From Oscillospiraceae bacterium (GTDB lineage: Bacteria; Bacillota_A; Clostridia; Oscillospirales; Oscillospiraceae), in the NCBI GenBank assembly GCA_017939025.1, contig JAGBAI010000087.1, forward strand, positions 1 to 11,130: a stretch of 11,130 nucleotides of DNA, in the 5' to 3' direction. The position numbers and the translations under genes were made by a program. Positions 5,349 through 11,130 of the stretch are shown here, piece after piece. Within the stretch, counting starts at the first letter, position 1. Every line of letters begins with the position of its first letter. A model generated the notes under the pieces. It saw only the letters and a program-made list of their open reading frames with translations, had not been told where the DNA came from and searched no databases.

Positions 5349-5419
5349 CACCGGAAGGGACTCGAACCCCCAACCCTCGGAACCGGAATCCGATGCTCTA
5401 TCCATTGAGCCACCGGTGC
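5347..5419 (-). tRNA. tRNA-Arg (anticodon CCG)
   Basis: The minus strand folds as a complete 73-nt cloverleaf. The acceptor GCACCGG pairs with CCGGTGT (first pair G-U). The D-stem is GCTC/GAGC with loop AATGGATA. The anticodon stem TCGGA/TCCGA encloses the loop TTCCGGT, giving anticodon CCG, which reads CGG (Arg). The variable loop is 5 nt, and the T-arm GGGGG/CCCTT has loop TTCGAGT. The discriminator base is A, and CCA is not encoded. It has its own promoter and terminator. Confidence 0.95.
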
Positions 5420-5433
5420 ATTTCAGCTTAGAT

Positions 5434-5462
5434 ATTATAGCAGGCTTTTCCGGTTTTGTAAA
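5434..5462 (-). promoter_or_regulatory. tRNA-Arg promoter
   Basis: On the minus strand TTTACA (5457-5462) and TATAAT (5434-5439) are separated by exactly 17 bp. The start of the tRNA lies about 15 bp after the -10. Confidence 0.85.
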
Positions 5463-5516
5463 GGGGCAGGAGGAAAATATTTTTCCGGAGCTTTTGTCCA
5501 TGCCAGCCGAAACCAG

Positions 5517-5545
5517 TTGTTTTCCTTCATTTTCTGTGGTATAAT
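5517..5545 (+). promoter_or_regulatory. Promoter of the DivIVA-domain gene
   Basis: TTGTTT (5517-5522) and TATAAT (5540-5545) are spaced by 17 bp on the plus strand. The ribosome binding site CGGAGG at 5565-5570 and the start at 5579 follow, giving a leader of only about 27 nt. Confidence 0.8.
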
Positions 5546-5578
5546 GCAAAAAACTTTTGATTATCGGAGGAAACACCA

Positions 5579-6133
5579 ATGTCTGCACCTCAGAATTTCC
5601 GCAGCGCCTTCAACGGCTTCAACCGTGAGGACGTGGTTCGTTATCTGGAATATATCAACAACAAGCACAACGCCCAGCTCAATCAGCTGACTGAGGAAAA
5701 CGCTGCCCTCCGGGCCCAGCTGGATGCTGCCCCTGCCGCGGACACAGCGGAGGAAGTGGAAGCCCTCACCGAGCAGCTGAATGAAGCTCTGGCCCGGTGT
5801 GCGGAGCTGGAAAAGCAGCTGTCTGAGCAGCCTGCCGCCCCTGTGGTGGAGGAGCCTGTTCTCTCCGCCAGCGCTGCCGAGGAGCTGGAAGCCTACCGCC
5901 GTGCAGAGCGGATCGAACGGGAGGCCAAGGAGCGGGCAGAGCTGGTCTATTTCCAGGCCAATGGCGTTCTGACCGAGGCCGCTGCCAAGGTGGACGGCAT
6001 TTCCGCCCAGATCACCGACATGGCTGACCAGGTCATGACCCAGCTGACCCAGCTGCAAATGGCCGTATCCTCCAGCAAACAGGCCCTGCAGGACGCTTCC
6101 TCCATCATGAATACCATCAAGCCCAATAAATAA
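5579..6133 (+). CDS. DivIVA-domain coiled-coil protein
   Basis: This 184-aa protein has an N-terminal DivIVA-type segment (FRSAFNGFNREDVVRYLEYINNKHNAQL, residues 7-34). DivIVA-type segments bind curved membrane or recruit division and envelope factors. Long coiled coils follow at about 32-50 and 56-88. An Ala/Pro-rich linker (88-100) leads to a second coiled coil (about 100-130), then a further helix to residue 180. There are no membrane segments. The ATG follows GGAGG with 8 nt spacing and has a good promoter. It looks monocistronic, with a MITE-like repeat 10 bp past the stop. It is shorter and more divergent than DivIVA itself, so I give no gene symbol; a role in division-site or envelope organisation is an inference from the domain. 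Confidence 0.82.
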   Translation: MSAPQNFRSAFNGFNREDVVRYLEYINNKHNAQLNQLTEENAALRAQLDAAPAADTAEEVEALTEQLNEALARCAELEKQLSEQPAAPVVEEPVLSASAAEELEAYRRAERIEREAKERAELVYFQANGVLTEAAAKVDGISAQITDMADQVMTQLTQLQMAVSSSKQALQDASSIMNTIKPNK

Positions 6134-6142
6134 CGATATAAT

Positions 6143-6280
6143 CCGTAGGGGAGGGTCTTGACCCTCCCGCTACTTAACGGAACTGAGTGGTAAAGACCTA
6201 TGCAGAAACCTACCATTCCTGTGTATACCAAGCCCTCAATAATTGCTGCCGGGCGGAAGGGTCAAGACCCTCCCCTACGG
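6143..6280. repeat. MITE-like element, copy 2 (downstream of the DivIVA-domain gene)
   Basis: This 138-bp element begins CCGTAGGGGAGGGTCTTGAC and ends in its near complement GTCAAGACCCTCCCCTACGG. It aligns without gaps to 4380-4517 (26 differences by hand count). Conserved interior blocks include ACGGAACTGAG, AAACCTAC, ACCAAGC and TGCTGCCGGGCGG. Many of the differences are transitions, suggesting decay of two old copies. Confidence 0.88.
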
Positions 6281-6346
6281 TAGAAATGTAATACCACTGC
6301 CCCCAGGCTTTACTTCTTCACCACTGTGACAGGATTTTAAAACCCT

Positions 6347-7345
6347 ATGAACATTTATACACCCTCTTATTTTGATACCTTCCGCTGTATTGCGGGAGCT
6401 TGCCCCGACAGCTGCTGCAAAGAATGGGCGGTTCAGGTGGACGAGGGCTCTGCTGCGTATTACCGTTCTCTGCCCGGCCCCCTGGGGGAACGCCTTCGGG
6501 AGGTTCTCCGTGACGAGGACGGTGAGACGGTCATGACCATCACTGACGGACGCTGCCCCATGTGGCGTCATGACGGCCTGTGCCGGATCCAGGCAGAGCT
6601 GGGAGAGGAAGCCCTGTGCAAAACCTGCCGGGAGTTTCCCCGTCTGACCCACGACTTCGGCAATTTTGTCGAGCTGGGCCTGGAACTCAGCTGTCCCGAG
6701 GCAGCAAAATATATTCTCAATGCACCCAACGCGCCGCTGCTGGCTCAGGAGCTCCCCGGTGAAGGGGAAGCCGAATGCGACGAAGAAGCCATGGCCCTGC
6801 TGCTGGCCACCCGGCAGGAGGTGCTGGCCCTTTTGTCCGACCCCGCCCGGCCCATTGGGGATACTCTGGCACTGACACTGCTCTACGGCTGCGAGGTTCA
6901 GAGCTGCCTGGACAGCGGGGAGGAGCCTGTCTTTGACCCGGATTCCGCACTGGAAACTGCAAAATCCATGGCAAAATCCGGCGACCCCCAGGAAATGCTG
7001 GACTTTTTCTCAAATTTGGAGCTGCTGACCCCGGAGTGGGAAATGCTCCTGGGCAGCCCCGCCCCCGGCCCCTGGGATGGTTGCATCCCGGCCCTGGCCC
7101 GGTATCTGGTAAACCGCTACTGGCTCCAGGCCGTGTCTGACTACGACCTGTACAGCCGGGTCAAATTCATCCTGATCGCCTGCCTGCTGGTAAAGACCCT
7201 GGGGGGCGACATCCTCCGCACCGCCCAGCTCTGGTCCAAGGAGATCGAAAATGACGCCGACAACATAGACGCCCTCCTGGACGCCGCCTATACCCACCCG
7301 GCCTTTACCGATGATAAGCTGCTGGGCATGCTGCTGAACGAATAG
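6347..7345 (+). CDS. FliB-like cysteine-rich protein (flagellin lysine N-methylase family)
   Basis: This 332-aa protein matches the pattern of the FliB family, named for the Salmonella enzyme that methylates flagellin lysines. The N-terminal third holds the conserved cysteines: C14, C19, C23, C24 followed by W27 (CIAGACPDSCCKEW), then C70 (GRCPMW), C79 (DGLCRIQ), C91/C94 (CKTCREFPR) and C116 (LSCPEAA). They probably bind an iron-sulfur cluster or another metal. The C-terminal two-thirds is helical and variable. The ATG at 6347 has only a weak AGGA upstream at about 12 nt, so expression may be low. No flagellar genes are in the window; such homologs are also found in non-motile Clostridia, so the substrate may not be flagellin. 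A hairpin terminator follows. Confidence 0.83.
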   Translation: MNIYTPSYFDTFRCIAGACPDSCCKEWAVQVDEGSAAYYRSLPGPLGERLREVLRDEDGETVMTITDGRCPMWRHDGLCRIQAELGEEALCKTCREFPRLTHDFGNFVELGLELSCPEAAKYILNAPNAPLLAQELPGEGEAECDEEAMALLLATRQEVLALLSDPARPIGDTLALTLLYGCEVQSCLDSGEEPVFDPDSALETAKSMAKSGDPQEMLDFFSNLELLTPEWEMLLGSPAPGPWDGCIPALARYLVNRYWLQAVSDYDLYSRVKFILIACLLVKTLGGDILRTAQLWSKEIENDADNIDALLDAAYTHPAFTDDKLLGMLLNE

Positions 7346-7347
7346 AA

Positions 7348-7382
7348 AACAGGGAGCCATGACCGGCTCCCTGTTAAATTTT
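7348..7382 (+). terminator. Terminator after the FliB-like gene
   Basis: AACAGGGAGCC (7348-7358) pairs perfectly with GGCTCCCTGTT (7365-7375) around a 6-nt loop, beginning 3 bp past the stop codon. The following AAATTTTAAAA supplies a short T-run. Confidence 0.8.
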
Positions 7383-7397
7383 AAAAGAGATGTAATT

Positions 7398-7500
7398 CGT
7401 AGGGGGCGATGCCCACATCGCCCCTGGGTTAACGTATTCCATACATTTACAGAAAAACGTGACATTTTCGAGAGGGCCGATGTGGGCATCGGCCCCTACG
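7398..7500. repeat. GGGCGATG/GGCCGATG palindromic element, full copy
   Basis: The element is bounded by CGTAGGGGGCGATGCCCACA at the left and the complement of CGTAGGGGCCGATGCCCACA at the right, so the 20-bp ends differ at one position. Each arm can also fold on itself (GGGGCGATG/CATCGCCCC and GGGCCGATG/CATCGGCCC). The AT-rich centre of about 40 bp is unrelated to the copy at 3660-3735. The terminal CGTAGGGG is shared with the MITE-like elements at 4380 and 6143. Confidence 0.8.
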
Positions 7501-7519
7501 TATGGATTTTCTAAAGTCT

Positions 7520-7545
7520 GAGGGCGGGGATATATCCCCGCCCTC
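7520..7545 (-). terminator. Perfect 26-bp GC-rich palindrome downstream of the orphan membrane gene
   Basis: GAGGGCGGGGATA followed by its exact complement lies 55 bp past the stop of the minus-strand gene. The plus strand after it reads CATTTTGTC and the minus strand AGACTTTAG, so it is a weak terminator at best. It resembles the palindrome at 200-223. Confidence 0.45.
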
Positions 7546-7600
7546 CATTTTGTCTGTATGCCTTTAGAGATTACCATTCTACAATGCGATCCTTGGACCT

Positions 7601-8899
7601 TCAAATTTCAATCGCCCATAGAGTTCTGGGTTCAAAGGTCACATCATACTGTTTCGCTGTTTTGATTTCCGGTCGGGTACAAACGCAATGTAATGCACCG
7701 TAGCTATCAGCACCATTCCAAGGAAGGGCAACCACTGCATTTCCTGCTTTTTTACCGTCAACCCACAATACCGCATTGAAGAAACCGTCCACCGTAGCCG
7801 GTACTGTCTCATATATTTTCAGCTTATCCTTACCGATCCGCTGATAGGTAATATCCAGCAATACTGCACCGCTTTCACTGACTTGCATCTGCTTCACCTG
7901 CGGATTCAGAAGCTTCAGCAATTTTTCAGGTTTGAGATCCTCAACCAATTTGTTTCTGGCCATCTGAGCTCGATTCTCCCACTGCTCAGCAGCTTTCTGT
8001 GCATCGATTTTCTTATCCAAGGCCTTATTCGCCAGCACAGAACTCACACCGAAGATATCCTTCTGCAGCTGGCTGTTCCTCTGGCGGATCTGTTCATTTT
8101 CTCTTTGGGTGTCCAAGGCTACTGCCAATCCCGCTGCACCACCAGCCAGTCCGCTGGCAAAGCCACCCCGAAGGGCCCAGCTGCCCTCCTGCTCAGCGGT
8201 TCCCATGTATAGTTCCGCTACACCTTTCATGGTATCTGTAAAGTCACCGTCATATTTATCTTCCAGCGCTCTCCAGCGCTCCGCCTCATCCAGACACATC
8301 TGGATTTGTTTCTCTCTTCCGTGATAATCGATATATTGACAGTTCAACTGGTGCAACTGTTCTTCTTTATTCCTCAGTGCTGCTATCTTTGCAGCTTTTT
8401 GAGCCCGCTCCGCCACTTTATCCTGTTCGTCCACAATGGATTTGCCAATGTTAAAGCGTTTTAGAATTTCCTTTCTGTCGCCTGCAATATCATTATTCTC
8501 AGCCAACAGCAAGATTCTGGCAATTTCTGCAGGTGCCGATGCGCTGCTGATTCCATGATCCCTGCATAACCGGTAGAACTGTTCATCCTCATAATGGGGA
8601 TGTTCCCTTTGAAATCGTTCTTCCTCCTCCTGAAAATCCACTTCCCGGGCACGGGAGAGAAGAATTTTTTCGACTTTGGGATACAAGTACATATTGGGAA
8701 ACATCCAAACAGCAAAAACAGCCAGACCAAGCGCCACCAAAACGAATTCTGATAGGAATATTCTTGTACTCAAATAATAGAAGAAAAAACCGATGCTGAT
8801 CGCCAGAAATCCGAAAAATCCCTGGAACCATTTACTATGTATTCTTTTGGCCATTTTTTTCAGTTGTTCTGTGGTCTTTCTTTCCAAATACCGTTCCAT
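7601..8899 (-). CDS. Orphan membrane-anchored coiled-coil protein
   Basis: This 432-aa protein is not recognised. Two N-terminal membrane segments (about 24-43 and 48-70) form a hairpin anchor. A charged helical region follows (88-235), with coiled-coil-like stretches near 155-210. A Gly/Ala-rich segment GGFASGLAGGAAGLAVAL (245-262) resembles a glycine zipper and may enter a membrane or pack helices. A further Gln/Lys-rich helical region runs 263-330, and a probable beta-rich C-terminal domain covers about 337-432. The ATG follows GGGAGG at 8 nt, with a good promoter upstream. Base composition is visibly more AT-rich than the neighbours (judged by eye), which together with the adjacent pseudogene suggests a replaced or acquired segment. 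No function is assigned. Confidence 0.85.
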   Translation of the reverse strand: MERYLERKTTEQLKKMAKRIHSKWFQGFFGFLAISIGFFFYYLSTRIFLSEFVLVALGLAVFAVWMFPNMYLYPKVEKILLSRAREVDFQEEEERFQREHPHYEDEQFYRLCRDHGISSASAPAEIARILLLAENNDIAGDRKEILKRFNIGKSIVDEQDKVAERAQKAAKIAALRNKEEQLHQLNCQYIDYHGREKQIQMCLDEAERWRALEDKYDGDFTDTMKGVAELYMGTAEQEGSWALRGGFASGLAGGAAGLAVALDTQRENEQIRQRNSQLQKDIFGVSSVLANKALDKKIDAQKAAEQWENRAQMARNKLVEDLKPEKLLKLLNPQVKQMQVSESGAVLLDITYQRIGKDKLKIYETVPATVDGFFNAVLWVDGKKAGNAVVALPWNGADSYGALHCVCTRPEIKTAKQYDVTFEPRTLWAIEI

Positions 8900-8932
8900 C
8901 TGGTATTCCTCCCAAAACGCATATCTGAATGA

Positions 8933-8961
8933 AGTATCTCATATTTCATTTTTTCTGTCAA
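8933..8961 (-). promoter_or_regulatory. Promoter of the orphan membrane gene
   Basis: On the minus strand a consensus TTGACA (8956-8961) and GATACT (8933-8938) are separated by 17 bp. The leader to the start at 8899 is short, about 28 nt, and contains GGGAGG. Confidence 0.75.
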
Positions 8962-9034
8962 TCGCAATATGCGGAATCAAGGTTTAAACTGTCGGCAAAC
9001 TCATATGCTTTCGATACCTGGTTTTGAACTTTGA

Positions 9035-9279
9035 TATGGATCGACATCACACAGTCCGGATTTGAAAGAAGTGTTGCGCTTATCTTTCTGTGATCAGTTT
9101 GATGTGGAATGTGATTCTGAAAGCGTTTCTCTTGGCGGCTGGATCATGGAACAGATGGGCCGTATTCCCACCACTTTACTCACAGGAATCTGTGCATCAC
9201 CGTAACAAAGCTGGATGACCACAGAATTGAATCTGCACATATCAAGGTGCTGGAACCGGAAACCGTAGAAGAAAACTGA
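9035..9279 (+). pseudogene. C-terminal remnant of a CorC/HlyC-type (hemolysin family) protein, frameshifted
   Basis: The first frame (from about 9056) reads PDLKEVLRLS.. then DVECDSESVSLGGWIMEQMG and RIPTT, matching the typical end of hemolysin-family (CNNM/CorC-like) proteins, where SxSLGGWIxEQxGRIP leads into the CorC_HlyC domain. Near 9172-9182 the frame is lost. The next frame resumes with FTHRNLCITVTKLDDHRIES and ends ..VLEPETVEEN-stop at 9277-9279. The membrane and CBS domains expected upstream are absent: the same frame has a stop at 9032-9034, and I recognise nothing in 8962-9034. So this is a 5'-truncated, frameshifted relic. The terminator after it is still intact. Its left edge is approximate. 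Confidence 0.75.
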
Positions 9280-9302
9280 TTTCATTATAAATGTGATACA
9301 TA

Positions 9303-9343
9303 CCCCTTCCGATTCGTTTTTTCGGAGGGGGCGTATTATTTTT
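9303..9343 (+). terminator. Terminator after the HlyC-type remnant
   Basis: CCCCTTCCGA (9303-9312) pairs with TCGGAGGGGG (9322-9331, one G-T pair), followed by CGTATTATTTTT. It lies 23 bp past the relic stop codon and probably served the intact gene. Confidence 0.8.
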
Positions 9344-9451
9344 GTGATTGATTACGAATCTTTACACAATCTTTATACCGCCACTCACACTCTTAACACC
9401 CTTTTTATATGCCATGCCGTATGATAATACCAAAGAAAAGGGGGTGTCACC

Positions 9452-10783
9452 ATGTGGGCGCTGTTTCATAAAAGGAAGATCACATCCTCGCAGATCATTC
9501 TTTATGGATTTGCGCTGGTGATCCTGATAGGCGCGGTGGTTCTGATGCTCCCGGTTTCCAGTAACACACGCACGGTCACACCGTTTCTCGACTGTCTGTT
9601 CACCTCCACATCCGCGGTTTGCGTGACGGGACTGGTGGTGCATGATACGGCGATTCATTGGTCGGCGTTTGGTCAGGCGGTGATTCTGCTGCTGATACAG
9701 ATCGGCGGCATGGGTGTTGTGACAGTTGCAGCAGCAATAACCATGGCCTCCGGCAAGAAGATCTCTCTCATGCAGCGAAGCACCATGCAGGATGCGGTCT
9801 CAGCCCACCATGTGGGCGGCATTGTCCGTTTTACCGGGTTTATTCTTCGAGGAATCTTCCTGTTTGAACTGCTGGGTGCCCTTGCACTTGCCACAGTTTT
9901 TATCCCGGAGTTCGGAATGAAGGGCATTTGGCTGGCAGTTTTCCACTCTATCTCAGCCTTCTGCAACGCAGGCTTTGATCTGATGGGTACGAACAGCCCC
10001 TATTCTTCGCTGACTGCCTATGCAGAGCATCCGGTGGTGAATATGACGATCATGCTTCTGATCATCATCGGTGGTATCGGATTCCTGACCTGGCAGGATA
10101 TTCGTCAGAATGGCATTCATATCAGACACTACAGGATGCAGAGCAAGGTGATCCTGGCAGTCACAGGAATCTTAATTCTTCTTCCGGCTTTGTATTTTTA
10201 TTTCTTTGAGTTTTCTTCCGTTTCTCCTTCTCAGCGGTTCTGGGGTTCCCTGTTTCAGGCTGTGACCCCAAGAACTGCCGGATTCAACACACTGGATCTG
10301 ACGCATCTCAGTGAAACCGGACAAATGATAACCTGCCTGCTGATGCTCATCGGCGGCAGCCCCGGCTCCACAGCCGGCGGTATGAAGACCACCACCTTTG
10401 CCGTGCTGGCCGCCTGCGCGGTGGCAGTCTTCCGGAAACGGGAAAACGGACAGTTCTTTGGCCGCAGGATCGCGGATGATACCGTGAAAAATGCTGTGAC
10501 GGTATTTCTTCTGTACATAACCCTGTTCCTGGCAGGCGGCATGATCATCAGCCGGGCAGAGGCGCTTCCTCTGATGACCTGTCTGTTTGAAAGTGCTTCC
10601 GCTGTTGGAACGGTGGGTCTGACTCTTGGCATCACCCCCGGTTTGGGAACGGTTTCCCGAGTGGTTTTGATATGTCTTATGTTCTTCGGCAGAGTTGGCG
10701 GCTTGACTTTGATCTTTGCCACACTGCCTGCAACGAAAAACACCCTCTCCAGACTACCCCTGGAGAAGATCACAGTCGGATAG
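9452..10783 (+). CDS. ktrB: Potassium uptake channel subunit, KtrB/TrkH family
   Basis: This 443-aa membrane protein forms the K+-conducting pore (often Na+-coupled) of a Ktr/Trk uptake system. All four pore loops with filter glycines are visible: TSTSAVCVTG (51-60), SISAFCNAGF (166-175), AVTPRTAGF (270-278) and SASAVGTVGL (381-390). The conserved GGSPGSTAGGMKTTT loop at 301-315 is present, near the gating region of this family. The length fits KtrB (about 440-460 aa) rather than the longer TrkH. The ATG follows AAGGGGGTG by about 5 nt. The partner regulator starts 11 bp past the stop. No c-di-AMP riboswitch and no convincing promoter was found in 9344-9451, although TATA-like motifs occur there. 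Confidence 0.93.
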   Translation: MWALFHKRKITSSQIILYGFALVILIGAVVLMLPVSSNTRTVTPFLDCLFTSTSAVCVTGLVVHDTAIHWSAFGQAVILLLIQIGGMGVVTVAAAITMASGKKISLMQRSTMQDAVSAHHVGGIVRFTGFILRGIFLFELLGALALATVFIPEFGMKGIWLAVFHSISAFCNAGFDLMGTNSPYSSLTAYAEHPVVNMTIMLLIIIGGIGFLTWQDIRQNGIHIRHYRMQSKVILAVTGILILLPALYFYFFEFSSVSPSQRFWGSLFQAVTPRTAGFNTLDLTHLSETGQMITCLLMLIGGSPGSTAGGMKTTTFAVLAACAVAVFRKRENGQFFGRRIADDTVKNAVTVFLLYITLFLAGGMIISRAEALPLMTCLFESASAVGTVGLTLGITPGLGTVSRVVLICLMFFGRVGGLTLIFATLPATKNTLSRLPLEKITVG

Positions 10784-10794
10784 GAGGGAAGATT

Positions 10795-11130
10795 ATGAAA
10801 TCCATTTTACTCATTGGCCTTGGGCGCTTTGGCAAGCACATTGCCATGAAGCTCCGGGACTTAAATCACCAGGTTATGGCGGTGGATCACAAGGAAGAAC
10901 TGGTGCAGGAAGTTTTACCCTATGTCACCAGCGCCCAGATCGGCGATTCCACCAGCCAGAGCTTTCTGGAATCTCTGGGTGTGGACAATTTCGATGTGTG
11001 CATCGTCGCTATCGGCAATGACTTCCAGAGCTCTCTGGAAACCACGTCGCTGCTGAAAGAGCTGGGAGCCAAAATGGTGGTATCCCGGGCAGCCACCGAT
11101 GTGCAGGAAAAGTTCCTCCTGCGTAACGGT
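10795..11130 (+). CDS. ktrA: Potassium uptake regulatory subunit, KtrA/TrkA family (partial, runs off window)
   Basis: The first 112 residues of a cytoplasmic RCK subunit that gates the KtrB channel are present. An N-terminal Rossmann fold is clear: ILLIGLGRFG with GxGxxG at residues 8-13 and acidic Asp31 at the end of strand 2 (VMAVDHKEE), consistent with binding of an adenine nucleotide. Further family-like segments are GDSTSQSFLESLGVDNFDVCIVAIG (50-74) and the later strand KMVVSRA. The ATG at 10795 follows AGGAGG, which overlaps the stop codon of the channel gene, so the two are one operon and probably coupled in translation. The C-terminal RCK_C half lies outside the window. Confidence 0.94.
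   Translation, partial: MKSILLIGLGRFGKHIAMKLRDLNHQVMAVDHKEELVQEVLPYVTSAQIGDSTSQSFLESLGVDNFDVCIVAIGNDFQSSLETTSLLKELGAKMVVSRAATDVQEKFLLRNG

Noticed and set aside
9094..9285. Small minus-strand ORF (63 codons)
   Set aside because: It is the shadow of the HlyC-type relic, which is recognisable on the plus strand.
9344..9451. c-di-AMP riboswitch upstream of the potassium uptake operon
   Set aside because: Only about 108 bp are available between the preceding terminator and the start codon, and no paired helices of that riboswitch class could be recognised.

Overview
The window looks like chromosomal DNA from a Gram-positive Clostridia bacterium, most likely of the Oscillospiraceae/Ruminococcaceae group. 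The support is moderately high GC in most genes, strong AGGAGG ribosome binding sites, sigma-A promoters (TTGACA / TATAAT with 17-bp spacers), a T-box riboswitch, a Gram-positive-type LexA, a DivIVA-domain protein, a KtrAB-type potassium system, and many short GC-rich palindromic repeats between genes. The assignment rests on gene content and style; no species-level marker is present.

Region 1 (1-3660, minus strand) is a complete three-gene ABC importer operon: lipoprotein binding protein, permease, ATPase. Its leader is a full T-box riboswitch with promoter, Stem I, T-box sequence, antiterminator and terminator. The specifier aligns best as UGG (Trp), so the system is predicted to be a tryptophan importer (TrpXYZ type) switched on by uncharged tRNA-Trp. 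A 10-codon ORF ending in a Trp codon and a palindromic repeat lie between the riboswitch and the first gene. Another palindromic repeat separates the first and second genes.

Region 2 (3660-5100): lexA (minus) diverges from a small protein with a degenerate ferritin-like pattern (plus). A SOS-box-like inverted repeat sits between the two promoters, and a 138-bp MITE-like element lies in the lexA 5' leader.

Region 3 (5074-5580): a run of six hairpins, a bidirectional terminator, and a tRNA-Arg(CCG) gene with its own promoter, divergent from the promoter of the DivIVA-domain gene.

Region 4 (5579-7600, plus): a DivIVA-domain coiled-coil gene, the second MITE copy (about 81% identical to the first, ungapped), a FliB-like cysteine-rich protein, and a further palindromic repeat.

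Region 5 (7601-11130): an orphan membrane/coiled-coil protein on the minus strand, a frameshifted C-terminal remnant of a CorC/HlyC (hemolysin-family) protein on the plus strand, then a KtrB/TrkH potassium channel subunit followed by its KtrA/TrkA regulatory subunit, which runs off the window end.

Most genes are ordinary housekeeping or transport genes. The unusual material is between them: at least four families of palindromic elements, several placed inside transcribed leaders or operons, and the layered leader of the tryptophan transporter. I did not find a convincing new multi-gene system.
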